Origin: Pseudomonas fluorescens
GTDB lineage: Bacteria > Pseudomonadota > Gammaproteobacteria > Pseudomonadales > Pseudomonadaceae
Assembly: GCF_005938625.1 (NCBI RefSeq)
Contig: NZ_VCNJ01000003.1
Coordinates: forward strand, 62,001 to 126,000
Direction of reading: 5' to 3'
Length of the DNA stretch: 64,000 bases
Part shown: piece after piece, positions 47,509 to 56,505 of the stretch
Layout of the letters: every line of letters starts with the position of its first letter
How positions within the stretch are numbered: the first letter of the stretch is position 1
Program-made: the position numbers and the translations under genes
Notes under the pieces: model-generated
What the model was told of the DNA's origin: nothing
Databases searched by the model: none
What the model saw: the letters and a program-made list of their open reading frames with translations, nothing else

Positions 47509-47541
47509 TAAAAAAGGCGTCCATAGGACGCCTTTTTTGTG
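47509..47541. terminator. Intrinsic terminator after small ORF 1
   Basis: AAAAAAGGCGTCC-ATA-GGACGCCTTTTTTGTG. Confidence 0.88.
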
Positions 47542-47959
47542 TTCGGAGGAGTAGTCGCAGCGATTCTTTAGCTCCCGACTTTATGGCCTTGGGTTCAGAA
47601 TCCGACAGGCTAGCCCGTCGTCATTACTTCAGAGAAACCAGCTTTCTCTGCTGCCAAAAATGCGGGGGAGCTTTTACTGGTGCCCAGTCCCGACGAATGC
47701 GCAGTTGCAGTCCTCGAGCGTGAGGATCCTTCAGTACCGCTCAGGAGTCAAAGCTCATTTACGATCGAGAGCAGCGCAAAACCCTCATCCATGCCGGTAT
47801 AAAGTATTGCCTCTCCGCCCTCTCACACCCTGAACTGGTCATCTCCAACGTCCTTCACTAACACAAGCACAGTCCTACGAGGATCGTCCCCTACGTCTGA
47901 TTACGTAAGCATCAATGCCTTCGATATCGTCTGCATATTGATCCCGACAGAACAAGACG
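47542..47959. other. Gene-poor A+T-richer stretch in the accessory island
   Basis: No convincing gene. One frame is open for about 60 codons (around 47610-47800, containing ELLLVPSPDECAVAVLERED) but has no ATG and matches nothing I know; it could be a gene remnant. Confidence 0.5.
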
Positions 47960-48496
47960 ATGCGAAGAAAAGGCAAAGGTACCGAGCTTCGAAATCAGAC
48001 TTTCAAATCTGAATCGCGCAAACTCGCACATCAAACCATGTCCATGGATCCAGAAGCCCTGGCAGCTGGAGTTGACGCTCTATCACTCAGGATCGATCCG
48101 ATTACTCCAGTAGCAATTAACGCATTCCACCAGTGGACCGGCCCCGTTGGGTATCCCTGGGACGCTGTTTTGGACTGGAAGACCAAAGATGCAAAAGGGC
48201 TGGACTTGGCGTTCTGGTACGAAGAGGAACTGTGCGGACTGTGCTACGCAACACCGCGAAGAAGCACGATCTGCATGAAAATCGTCCTTTTGCAGGGACA
48301 CACCTGCAAGACGAATACCTTGCGGGGTTGGATCGCTCCGATGGCATTGCTGACAACAGAGTTCTACGCCCGGAAGCTGGGGTGCACGCAAATCGAAGTA
48401 CAAGAGCCAGACTCAGGCGCCATCCCTTACTATCAAACGCTGGGATTTTATTTTGATACAACCGGTCGCCTTGTCTTTCCATTGGACGACCAATAA
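47960..48496 (+). CDS. Divergent GNAT-like acetyltransferase
   Basis: 178 residues. A basic N-terminal tail (MRRKGKGTELRNQTFKSESR) precedes a GNAT-like core: YEEELCGLCYATPRR as the central strand-turn, and FYARKLGCTQIEVQEPDSGA then IPYYQTLGFYFD as the closing strands. The acetyl-CoA loop is degenerate (QGHTCKTNTLRGW in place of QxxGxG/A), so activity is uncertain. No good Shine-Dalgarno precedes the ATG; internal Mets at about 27 and 29 are alternatives. It lies 34 bases ahead of the second 56-residue ORF, suggesting a two-gene unit. Substrate unknown. Confidence 0.65.
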   Translation: MRRKGKGTELRNQTFKSESRKLAHQTMSMDPEALAAGVDALSLRIDPITPVAINAFHQWTGPVGYPWDAVLDWKTKDAKGLDLAFWYEEELCGLCYATPRRSTICMKIVLLQGHTCKTNTLRGWIAPMALLTTEFYARKLGCTQIEVQEPDSGAIPYYQTLGFYFDTTGRLVFPLDDQ

Positions 48497-48530
48497 GATC
48501 GAATCAAGCATCCCGGCACGTGAGGTGTTT

Positions 48531-48701
48531 ATGAAGCAGAAGAAGCAGAAAACCCAACCGGCACGGGTGTCCAAACCGGGTACCGAGGCACTCGGATTAC
48601 CGGACAGAGTTTCAGCCAGTCAGCGGCATTTTCTGAAAGTGGCCGCGACCTATGGCAAGGAAATGGAGCCCGATGGTTGGCTCGCCGGTGGTGGAACCTG
48701 A
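48531..48701 (+). CDS. Small basic protein, 56 residues, paralogue 2
   Basis: ATG at 48531 after GTGAGGTG. Sequence pattern: lysine-rich start (MKQKKQKTQPARVSK), then RVSASQRHFLKVAATYGKEM and EPDGWLAGGGT. Gapless match to the 47330 ORF, with the core SA-N/S-QR-x-F conserved and the end LAGxxS/T. The basic N-terminus could bind nucleic acid; function unknown. It follows the GNAT-like gene by 34 bases and is closed by a terminator, so the two are probably co-transcribed. Confidence 0.65.
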   Translation: MKQKKQKTQPARVSKPGTEALGLPDRVSASQRHFLKVAATYGKEMEPDGWLAGGGT

Positions 48702-48714
48702 GTACCGCAAAAAT

Positions 48715-48739
48715 GACCGCCTGACAGGCGGTTTTTTTA
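48715..48739 (+). terminator. Intrinsic terminator after small ORF 2
   Basis: GACCGCCTG-ACAGGCGGTTTTTTTA; the right boundary of the accessory transcription unit. Confidence 0.85.
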
Positions 48740-48873
48740 TGCCTGAGAATTAGTGTCTTCAGCAACATCCAGTGAAGGTTCGACCTTAAAACTGTCCGAC
48801 CAACGCCCTCTCCCCCGACTACCCTTAAAAAACCCGCAGGAAGCGGCTCCCCGATTCAGCTCAAGGAACGACC

Positions 48874-50367
48874 ATGTCCCTCTCCATCGTCCACAGTCGC
48901 GCCCAGATTGGCGTGGAAGCCCCCGCCGTCACTGTCGAAGTCCATCTGGCCAACGGTCTGCCGTCGCTGACCATGGTCGGTCTGCCCGAGGCGGCTGTAA
49001 AGGAGAGCAAGGACCGGGTGCGCAGTGCGATCATCAATTCCGGGCTGCAGTTTCCGGCGCGGCGGATCACCTTGAATCTGGCGCCGGCGGATCTGCCCAA
49101 GGATGGCGGGCGGTTTGATCTGGCGATTGCCTTGGGGATTCTGTCGGCGAGTGTGCAGGTGCCGTGTCTGACGCTGGACGATGTGGAATGTCTGGGTGAG
49201 TTGGCGTTGTCCGGCGCAGTACGAGCGGTGCGCGGCGTGTTGCCGGCAGCGTTGGCCGCGCGCAAGGCGGGTCGTGCGCTGGTGGTGCCGCGGGCGAATG
49301 CCGAGGAGGCGTGCCTGGCTTCGGGGTTGAAGGTGTTTGCGGTGGATCATTTGCTGGAGGCGGTGGCGCATTTCAATGGGCATACGCCGGTTGAGCCCTA
49401 TGTCTCCGACGGACTGATGCATGCCAGCAAGCCTTATCCCGACTTGAATGAAGTGCAGGGGCAAGTGGCGGCGAAACGGGCATTGCTGATTGCCGCTGCG
49501 GGTGCCCATAACCTGCTGTTCAGTGGGCCGCCGGGAACGGGCAAGACATTGCTGGCCAGCCGATTGCCGGGACTGTTGCCGCCGCTGGCCGAGAGTGAAG
49601 CGCTGGAGGTGGCGGCGATTCAGTCCGTCGCCAGTGGCGCACCGCTGACCCATTGGCCGCAGCGTCCCTTCCGTCAACCGCACCACTCGGCATCCGGGCC
49701 AGCGCTGGTGGGTGGCAGTTCGAAACCGCAACCCGGTGAGATTACCCTCGCCCATCACGGCGTGCTGTTTCTCGATGAGCTGCCGGAATTTGATCGCAAG
49801 GTATTGGAGGTTTTACGCGAGCCTTTGGAGTCAGGACATATCGTCATCGCCCGAGCGAAGGATCGCGTACGTTTTCCCGCGCGCTTCCAATTGGTGGCGG
49901 CGATGAACCCGTGCCCTTGTGGATATCTTGGCGAGCCGAGCGGCAAGTGCTCGTGCACACCGGACATGGTGCAGCGCTATCGCAACAAGCTATCGGGGCC
50001 TTTGCTGGATCGGATTGATCTGCACCTGACGGTGGCGCGGGAAGCGACGGCGTTGAACCCGCAGGTGAAGCCGGGAGAGGACAGTGCCAGCGCTGCGGCG
50101 TTGGTGGCAGAGGCTCGCGAACGACAGCAGAAGCGTCAAGGCTGCGCCAACGCGTTTCTCGATCTGCCAGGACTGAAAAAACACTGCAAGTTATCCACAG
50201 CCGATGAGAAATGGCTGGAATCAGCCTGTGAACGGCTGACGCTATCGCTGCGTTCAGCGCATCGCCTACTCAAAGTCGCCCGCACTCTGGCAGACCTTGA
50301 GCAAGTCGATGCAATCAAACGCGAACACTTGGCCGAGGCGCTGCAATATCGGCCGGCGACACCTTAA
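48874..50367 (+). CDS. comM: YifB/ComM family Mg-chelatase-like AAA ATPase
   Basis: 497 residues: N-terminal Lon-like domain (VEVHLANGLPSLTMVGLPEA), AAA domain with Walker A GPPGTGKTLL, Walker B VLFLDELPEF, sensor AAMNPCPCGYLGEP and a C-terminal Mg-chelatase-type lid. ComM is a hexameric branch-migration helicase in natural transformation. Housekeeping gene forming the right flank of the island. Confidence 0.94.
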   Translation: MSLSIVHSRAQIGVEAPAVTVEVHLANGLPSLTMVGLPEAAVKESKDRVRSAIINSGLQFPARRITLNLAPADLPKDGGRFDLAIALGILSASVQVPCLTLDDVECLGELALSGAVRAVRGVLPAALAARKAGRALVVPRANAEEACLASGLKVFAVDHLLEAVAHFNGHTPVEPYVSDGLMHASKPYPDLNEVQGQVAAKRALLIAAAGAHNLLFSGPPGTGKTLLASRLPGLLPPLAESEALEVAAIQSVASGAPLTHWPQRPFRQPHHSASGPALVGGSSKPQPGEITLAHHGVLFLDELPEFDRKVLEVLREPLESGHIVIARAKDRVRFPARFQLVAAMNPCPCGYLGEPSGKCSCTPDMVQRYRNKLSGPLLDRIDLHLTVAREATALNPQVKPGEDSASAAALVAEARERQQKRQGCANAFLDLPGLKKHCKLSTADEKWLESACERLTLSLRSAHRLLKVARTLADLEQVDAIKREHLAEALQYRPATP

Positions 50368-51578
50368 TGCTCGGTCAGATCCACCAACGGCGTCTGCCGC
50401 ACTTCAGTTTCACGCCCGGCCTGAATCTCGGTCACGCGCTTCAAGGCGTTATCCACAGCACCTTTGTCTGCGAGCAGGCTGTAGCTGATCTGGAACTGTT
50501 TGTGTTCCTTCGGTGCAATGGTCGGCACCAGATTCAGCGGACGCTGATAGCGGCGGTTGTAAGAAAAACTGGTGCCCGGTTCCAGCCCCGTGACATAGCC
50601 CTGCCCTTGGGTATCGGTGTTTTTCCACAGGGAAAACACTGGCAACTGCTGGGTATTGAAGCCGACGGAGACACCGAGGCTGCCCGCCTTGTTATGCAGA
50701 ACAGCCAGGGTTTCGCCTTTGGCATCGGCATAGGGCACGACGTTGTAGACGGTTTCGTCGTAGTCCTTGGTCGGCGCGCGATAGGTCTGCCAGTCAGCCA
50801 GATCGCCTTTGGCCTTGTCGTTGAACGGCGAGACCTGTTTTACCGGTGCAGCAAAACGGGCGCCCTGCTCGAGGAACGGCGTGCTGAAATTGCTGTGGTA
50901 CAGCGCCTGGTATTCCTTTGGATAGTCGCCGTTGTTGGTCAGCGTATCGTTAAGTGCAAAGCGCACGCTGCCAGGCTCGGTGACCAGTTCCGTGACCACC
51001 GAAAAGTCGACTTTCTTGAAGGCTTGCTCTTTCAGCTCGCCGCGCAGACTGATGGCGTACGGTGGCTTTTCGTCGATGTGCAGCGTGACGGTACTGGCCG
51101 GGATGTTGGCGGCGCGGCCGTGCAAGGTCAGCAGCTCACCATTATCGATGCCGGGATGGCCAACCCATTCGTAACCGCAGCGGGCGACCAGCTCATTGAA
51201 ACCTTCCAGCCAGCCCAGCCCGCCGCGTCCATTGAGCTCGATGAAGGCCGGGTTGACCACGTCCTTGACCGGCGAATCCCACCCCATGCGCACGTTGCCG
51301 ACAGAGGCTTGCAAGACATTCATGCCTCGGGTTGGTACCACCGAGAGTTTCATCGTGCCGTTATCGATATCGACAATGCTGACGCCTTCCTGCCGCCCAC
51401 CGTGCAAGGTACGCAGGCTTACGGAGAAGGGTTTGTCGGTTTTCACCCCGAGCTGTTCACTGGTGATGCTCCAGTTTTGCGCGGGCTTGTTGGTATCGAG
51501 AAGGACGTAATCCCAGGCCATGGCGTGGGAAGCAGCAGTGAAAGCGCCGAGGGCGACGGCGAGTTTGAGCGGGGTCAT
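50364..51578 (-). CDS. DUF4432 family periplasmic protein (aldose-1-epimerase-like fold)
   Basis: 404 residues with a signal peptide (cleavage after ASHAMA). The body is the galactose-mutarotase-like sandwich of DUF4432: LSVVPTRGMNVLQASVG, GWLEGFNELVARCGYEWVG and GLEPGTSFSYNRRYQRPLN. It probably binds or epimerises a sugar in the periplasm; substrate unknown. Its 3' end overlaps comM by 4 bases on the opposite strand. The 1147-codon open frame opposite it and the next gene is a shadow. Confidence 0.85.
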   Translation of the reverse strand: MTPLKLAVALGAFTAASHAMAWDYVLLDTNKPAQNWSITSEQLGVKTDKPFSVSLRTLHGGRQEGVSIVDIDNGTMKLSVVPTRGMNVLQASVGNVRMGWDSPVKDVVNPAFIELNGRGGLGWLEGFNELVARCGYEWVGHPGIDNGELLTLHGRAANIPASTVTLHIDEKPPYAISLRGELKEQAFKKVDFSVVTELVTEPGSVRFALNDTLTNNGDYPKEYQALYHSNFSTPFLEQGARFAAPVKQVSPFNDKAKGDLADWQTYRAPTKDYDETVYNVVPYADAKGETLAVLHNKAGSLGVSVGFNTQQLPVFSLWKNTDTQGQGYVTGLEPGTSFSYNRRYQRPLNLVPTIAPKEHKQFQISYSLLADKGAVDNALKRVTEIQAGRETEVRQTPLVDLTEH

Positions 51579-51685
51579 GGCAGCAGCCTTTATTGGAGTT
51601 GTGCCATTTTTATAGCGCTGCGGAAACGTTTCAGCAAGTATGAAAGATCAAGAGTTCGAGTGTTTTATCCCAGATTGGCAGTGAG

Positions 51686-51782
51686 GCGATCGCGAGCAGG
51701 CTCACTCCTACAGGGATCTTCAGTGATCACAAACATTGCGACCAACCGATACACCTGTAGGAGTGAGCCTGCTCGCGATAGC
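51686..51782. repeat. Type A REPIN-like inverted pair 5
   Basis: GCGATCGCGAGCAGGCTCAC and the inverted GTGAGCCTGCTCGCGATAGC (each with CCTACAG/CTGTAGG ends) flank about 45 bases; the CTCACTCCTACAG variant also found at 61096-61187. Confidence 0.88.
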
Positions 51783-51797
51783 GATTTCAGCCATTCA

Positions 51798-53774
51798 TCA
51801 ACGGAAGCGATCAACTTCGGAACGCAGATCCGCCGCCAGTTTCTCAAGCTCTTTAGCCGTAACAGCCAGGTTCGACACAACCTCACGCTGCTCACTGTTG
51901 GCCAGCGCAATGCTCTGCAAATTGCTGCTCAACAACGTCGCGGTGCTGCTCTGCTCCTGGGTCGCCGTGGTAATCGCGGCAAACTGTTGCCCCGCCGAAC
52001 GGCTCTGCTCATCGATGCGCGCCAGCGCCGAGGCGACATTGGCGTTACGCGACAGGCCTTCCTGCATCAGCACATTGCCCTGCTCCATGGTGCTGATCGC
52101 GTTGCCGGTTTCCTGCTGGATGCTATGAATCATGCTGGAAATTTCATCGGTGGCCTGGCGAGTACGCGAAGCCAGGCTGCGCACCTCATCCGCCACCACA
52201 GCAAAGCCACGACCCTGCTCACCGGCACGGGCTGCCTCGATTGCAGCGTTGAGCGCGAGCAAATTGGTCTGCTCGGCAATCGAGGTGATCACACCGACGA
52301 TGCCGCCAATTTCCTGCGAACGTTGACCGAGGGTGTTGATCACGGTGGCGGTGCTGTTCAAGGCGCCAGCAATTTGCTCCAGCGACGACGAAGCCTCTTC
52401 CATCGAGCTGCGACCAATCTGCGTTTGCTGAGCATTTTCCTGCGCCAGACGCTGGGTCGCGCCCATGTTGTCGGCGATGTTCAACGAGGTCGCGCTGAAT
52501 TCTTCCACCGCGCCGGCCATGCTGGTGATTTCGCCGGACTGCTGCTCCATGCCTTCGTACGCGCCGCCGGACAGGCCAGACAAGGCTTGCGCACGGCTGT
52601 TGACCTCTTCCGAAGAGCGGCGGATGTGCTCGACCATCGTCGAAAGCGCTTGGCTCATCTGGTTGAACGCGCGGGACAGCTGACCGATTTCGTCATTGCT
52701 CGACACGTTCAGGCGCACGCTCAGATCACCGGCGCCCAAGGCCTCGGCCTGACGCACCAGATCACTCAATGGTGCGAGCTTGCTGCGCAGCAGCCATACC
52801 ACAGAACCGACCGCCAACAGCATCGCCAACAGACTGCCGATCGCCAGTTGCGTACCGACGCTCCAGGTCACCGCGCGGATTTCGGCTTTCGGCATGCTCG
52901 CCACTACCGACCATGGCCCGCCGTCGAACGGCACGGCAACGCTGTAGAAATCTTCGGACTTGTCAGCCCAGAACTGACCTTTGCCCGGCATCTTGGCCAG
53001 ACCAGCGATCACTGGAATCGACTGATCCAGCGCCTGCACACCGGCTGGCGCGACAAGCCATTTGTTCTGCTCGTCGAGCAACGCCAGCGAGCCGGTCTGA
53101 CCGATGCGGAAACGCTTGAGGTTGTCGAACTGGGCGTTCTGCGCATCGGTGTAATCGAAGCCGACGAACAGCACCGCAATCACCTTGCCGCTGCCATCTC
53201 GCACCGGGGTGTATTGGGTCATGTAGGAACGATCAAACAGCAAGGCGCGACCGACGTAGCCCTGCCCCGCCATCAACTTCGCGTAGGCGGGGTGCGCATG
53301 ATCGAGCAAGGTGCCGATGGCGCGCGTGCCGTCCTGTTTGGTCAGCGAGGTGCTGACCCGGACGAAGTCTTCGCCGCTGCGCACGAACAGCGTGGCGACA
53401 CCGGCGGTCATCTGCTTGAACTCGTCGACTTCCTTGAAGTTGTTGTTCAGCACTTCGCTGCCCAGGTGCAGGCCCGGGGTCGGGGTGCCTGCCACCGTCA
53501 CCGGCTCACTCGGGTGGATGCTCAAGCCGGCGCTGAAGCGCTTCTCGAACAACCCACTCAGACGCTGGGTGCTTTCACGCAGCGTGCCGTGAAAGGTACT
53601 CAGTTGGTCGGCCAGCAGCCGCGCCTCACTGGCCAGATGCTCTTCACGGGTGGCGAGGTTGGCCGAATCCAGCGAACGCAGGGCGAACACCGTACTGCCA
53701 CTGATAACTATCGCCAGTATCACAGCGAGCGCGAGGCCCAGCTGCGAGGCGATCCGAGCGCGAGGTTGAGACAT
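51798..53774 (-). CDS. Methyl-accepting chemotaxis protein with Cache sensor
   Basis: 658 residues from the ATG at 53774 ([13 protein letters not shown]). First membrane helix at about 10-32, a periplasmic sensor of roughly 300 residues of the Cache type ([16 protein letters not shown] and [20 protein letters not shown]), second helix at about 335-355, a HAMP domain, then the signalling domain with [20 protein letters not shown] and [17 protein letters not shown]. Ligand unknown. Monocistronic. Confidence 0.93.
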   Translation of the reverse strand: MSQPRARIASQLGLALAVILAIVISGSTVFALRSLDSANLATREEHLASEARLLADQLSTFHGTLRESTQRLSGLFEKRFSAGLSIHPSEPVTVAGTPTPGLHLGSEVLNNNFKEVDEFKQMTAGVATLFVRSGEDFVRVSTSLTKQDGTRAIGTLLDHAHPAYAKLMAGQGYVGRALLFDRSYMTQYTPVRDGSGKVIAVLFVGFDYTDAQNAQFDNLKRFRIGQTGSLALLDEQNKWLVAPAGVQALDQSIPVIAGLAKMPGKGQFWADKSEDFYSVAVPFDGGPWSVVASMPKAEIRAVTWSVGTQLAIGSLLAMLLAVGSVVWLLRSKLAPLSDLVRQAEALGAGDLSVRLNVSSNDEIGQLSRAFNQMSQALSTMVEHIRRSSEEVNSRAQALSGLSGGAYEGMEQQSGEITSMAGAVEEFSATSLNIADNMGATQRLAQENAQQTQIGRSSMEEASSSLEQIAGALNSTATVINTLGQRSQEIGGIVGVITSIAEQTNLLALNAAIEAARAGEQGRGFAVVADEVRSLASRTRQATDEISSMIHSIQQETGNAISTMEQGNVLMQEGLSRNANVASALARIDEQSRSAGQQFAAITTATQEQSSTATLLSSNLQSIALANSEQREVVSNLAVTAKELEKLAADLRSEVDRFR

Positions 53775-53958
53775 GGACAGCTCCTGGCCGAGCCACGGGA
53801 TCCTCCTTGATCTCGACTCGGATAATTTTCTAATAGTGGGGGTGAATCGAGGATACCGGCACGACGGTTCCACTTGCTCATAGTCGGCGGTAAAACCGAA
53901 TACTTGAGCGCGCAACGTGGGTATGGCGCAAGGCCGCCATTGTGGCGGCTCGAACGTT

Positions 53959-54879
53959 TCAGCTCAAGCGCGCAACTGCCGGCAGTTCCATGGCGCGGAC
54001 TTCGCCTTGGAGGAAGTCGCTGAGGCGGCGCAAACGTTCACCTCCAGGACGGGTTTTTGGCCACACCAGGTAATAATTCAGTCCGCTGGCGACGGCGGTT
54101 GGCCACGGCAGGCTCAATCTTCCCTGCGCCACATCTTCGGCGACCATCAACAGATCGCCCATCGATACACCGTAACCGCGAGCCGCCGCGATCATGCCCA
54201 GTTCGAGGGTATCGAACACCTGTCCGCCCTTCAGCGACACCTGATCGGACAGCCCCATGTGTTCCAGCCAACTGCGCCAGTCACGCCGATCCGGGGTCGG
54301 ATGGAGCAATTCGGTGGACGCCAGCCGGGCCAGATCCCACGGTTGATCGTTGAGCAGGTTCGGCGCACCCACCGGAATCAGCTCTTCAGGAAAGAGCAGA
54401 CTGGCCTCCCAGTCCGGCGGAAAATGCCCGTCACTCAACAACACAGCGCAGTCGAAAGGCTCATCGTTGAAGTCCACCGAATCCACATCCATCCAGGCGC
54501 TGGTCAGCTGCACTTCGTTGCCCGGCTGCAAGTGGCGAAAGCGACTGAGCCGCGCCAGCAGCCAGCGCATGGTCAGGGTCGACGGGGCTTTCATGCGCAA
54601 AATGTCGTCTTCGGCGCGCAAGGTATTGCAGGCCCGCTCCAGCGCACTGAAACCTTCGCGGATTCCGGGTAACAGTAAACGCGCGGCTTCGGTCAGTTGC
54701 AGATTGCGCCCGCTGCGATGAAACAGCCGACAGGCGAAGTGATCTTCGAGGGTTCGAATGTGCCGACTCACCGCACTCTGGGTAATCGATAACTCCTCGG
54801 CCGCACGGGTGAACGAGCTATGTCGCGCCGCCGCTTCAAATGCGCGCAGGGCATACAAGGGAGGAAGGCGACGGGACAT
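53959..54879 (-). CDS. LysR-family transcriptional regulator (GcvA-like)
   Basis: 306 residues from the ATG at 54879 ([20 protein letters not shown]). Winged helix-turn-helix [19 protein letters not shown], then a periplasmic-binding-like effector domain. Divergent from the MATE efflux gene at 55032, which it may regulate; the 150-base gap would hold the operator. No obvious T-N11-A palindrome was singled out. Confidence 0.9.
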   Translation of the reverse strand: MSRRLPPLYALRAFEAAARHSSFTRAAEELSITQSAVSRHIRTLEDHFACRLFHRSGRNLQLTEAARLLLPGIREGFSALERACNTLRAEDDILRMKAPSTLTMRWLLARLSRFRHLQPGNEVQLTSAWMDVDSVDFNDEPFDCAVLLSDGHFPPDWEASLLFPEELIPVGAPNLLNDQPWDLARLASTELLHPTPDRRDWRSWLEHMGLSDQVSLKGGQVFDTLELGMIAAARGYGVSMGDLLMVAEDVAQGRLSLPWPTAVASGLNYYLVWPKTRPGGERLRRLSDFLQGEVRAMELPAVARLS

Positions 54880-55031
54880 ACAGAAAGCTCCTATAGCGGG
54901 ATGCAGCCAGCCTGAATGAATTTGCTCAGGATGAGTTTTACTCATGCCATCCATCCTTTTTATCCCTTTGTGCAACGCCTGCCAAGCGCCGAGAATCGAC
55001 GGTCTCCTGTTCCCTCTGAAATTGAGTGGTG

Positions 55032-56432
55032 ATGACCATGCAGCATCCTGTGCGTACCGAACTCTGGGCCATCCTGCGGCTGGCAGGGCCGTTGATCGCT
55101 TCACAGTTGGCGCACATGTTGATGGTGCTGACTGACACTTTAATGATGGCGCGCCTGAGTCCGGAAGCGTTGGCTGGCGGCGGACTGGGTGCGGCGACCT
55201 ATTCGTTCGTGTCGATTTTCTGTATCGGCGTGATTGCGGCGGTTGGCACGCTGGTGGCGATTCGCAAGGGTGCCGGCGACATCATTGGCGCCGCACGGTT
55301 GACTCAGGCTGGCCTGTGGCTGGCGTGGCTGATGGCGCTGGGCGCCGGGTTGCTGCTGTGGAACCTGAAACCGGTGTTACTGCTGTTCGGCCAGACCGAA
55401 ACCAACGTCAACGCCGCCGGGCAATTCCTGATTGCCCTGCCCTTCGCCCTGCCCGGCTACCTCAGCTTCATGGCTTTGCGCGGTTTCACCAGTGCCATCG
55501 GCCGGGCGACGCCAGTGATGGTGATCAGCCTCGCCGGCACGGTGGCCAACTTCCTGCTCAATTACGCGCTGATCACCGGCATGTTCGGCTTGCCGAAAAT
55601 GGGCCTGACGGGGATCGGCCTGGTCACGGCAATTGTTGCCAACTGCATGGCGTTGGCGCTGGCCTGGCATATCCGTCGGCATCCGGCGTATGACGCTTAT
55701 CCGCTGCGCGCGGGCCTGTCGCGGCCGAATCGGCAGTACCTGAAAGAGTTGTGGCGCCTCGGCCTGCCAATCGGCGGCACCTACGCTGTGGAAGTCGGTT
55801 TGTTCGCCTTCGCGGCACTGTGTATGGGCACCATGGGCAGCACGCAACTGGGCGCACACCAGATTGCCCTGCAGATTGTTTCGGTGGCATTCATGGTGCC
55901 GGCGGGGATGTCATACGCGATCACCATGCGCGTCGGCCAGCACTACGGTGCCGGGCAATTGAACGATGCGCGAATGTCCGGGCGGGTCGGGATCGTCTTC
56001 GGCGCCGTGGTCATGCTGGGTTTCGCCATGGTGTTCTGGTTGCTGCCGAACCAGTTGGTCGGGTTGTTTCTCGATCACAACGATCCGGCGTTTGCCGAGG
56101 TGATTCGCCTCGCGGTGAGCCTGCTGGCGGTGGCGGCGTGGTTTGAGTTGTTCGACGGCACGCAGACGATTGCCATGGGCTGCATTAGAGGGCTCAAGGA
56201 TGCCAAGACCACGTTTCTGGTCGGGCTCGCCTGCTATTGGCTGATCGGTGCACCGGCGGCGTGGTGGATGGCGTTCCATTTGAACTGGGGGCCAACGGGC
56301 GTCTGGTGGGGGTTGGCACTGGGGTTGGCGTGTGCGGCGGTGAGCCTGACGCTGGCATTTGAATGGAAGATGAAGCGGATGATTCGGCTGGAGCCTGTGT
56401 CACCGAGGTTCGAGGCTGTTCGCGCGGATTAA
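55032..56432 (+). CDS. MATE family efflux transporter (NorM-like)
   Basis: 466 residues from the ATG at 55032; GTG codons at 55026 and 55029 and an ATG at 55038 are possible, as no strong Shine-Dalgarno decides. Twelve membrane helices in two homologous halves, starting IASQLAHMLMVLTDTLMMAR and mid-protein IGGTYAVEVGLFAFAALCMG. Exports cationic drugs or metabolites with Na+ or H+. Same order (LysR, MATE, EAL protein, rep) as P. aeruginosa. Confidence 0.92.
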   Translation: MTMQHPVRTELWAILRLAGPLIASQLAHMLMVLTDTLMMARLSPEALAGGGLGAATYSFVSIFCIGVIAAVGTLVAIRKGAGDIIGAARLTQAGLWLAWLMALGAGLLLWNLKPVLLLFGQTETNVNAAGQFLIALPFALPGYLSFMALRGFTSAIGRATPVMVISLAGTVANFLLNYALITGMFGLPKMGLTGIGLVTAIVANCMALALAWHIRRHPAYDAYPLRAGLSRPNRQYLKELWRLGLPIGGTYAVEVGLFAFAALCMGTMGSTQLGAHQIALQIVSVAFMVPAGMSYAITMRVGQHYGAGQLNDARMSGRVGIVFGAVVMLGFAMVFWLLPNQLVGLFLDHNDPAFAEVIRLAVSLLAVAAWFELFDGTQTIAMGCIRGLKDAKTTFLVGLACYWLIGAPAAWWMAFHLNWGPTGVWWGLALGLACAAVSLTLAFEWKMKRMIRLEPVSPRFEAVRAD

Positions 56433-56436
56433 GATC

Positions 56437-56505
56437 AAAAGATCGCAGCCTTCGGCAGCTCCTACATGAATCGGTGTAGGAGCTGCCGCAGGCTGCGATC
56501 TTTTA
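56437..56505. repeat. Type B inverted repeat pair 4
   Basis: AAAAGATCGCAGCCTTCGGC and its inverted partner (one change, CGCAGG) lie between the converging MATE and GGDEF-EAL genes. The right end touches the stop of the latter. Confidence 0.9.

Noticed and set aside
50367..53810. 1147-codon open frame on the plus strand
   Set aside because: It lies opposite the DUF4432 and chemoreceptor genes, both with clear family motifs, and crosses the non-coding gap and a type A repeat; the translation has no recognisable domain.
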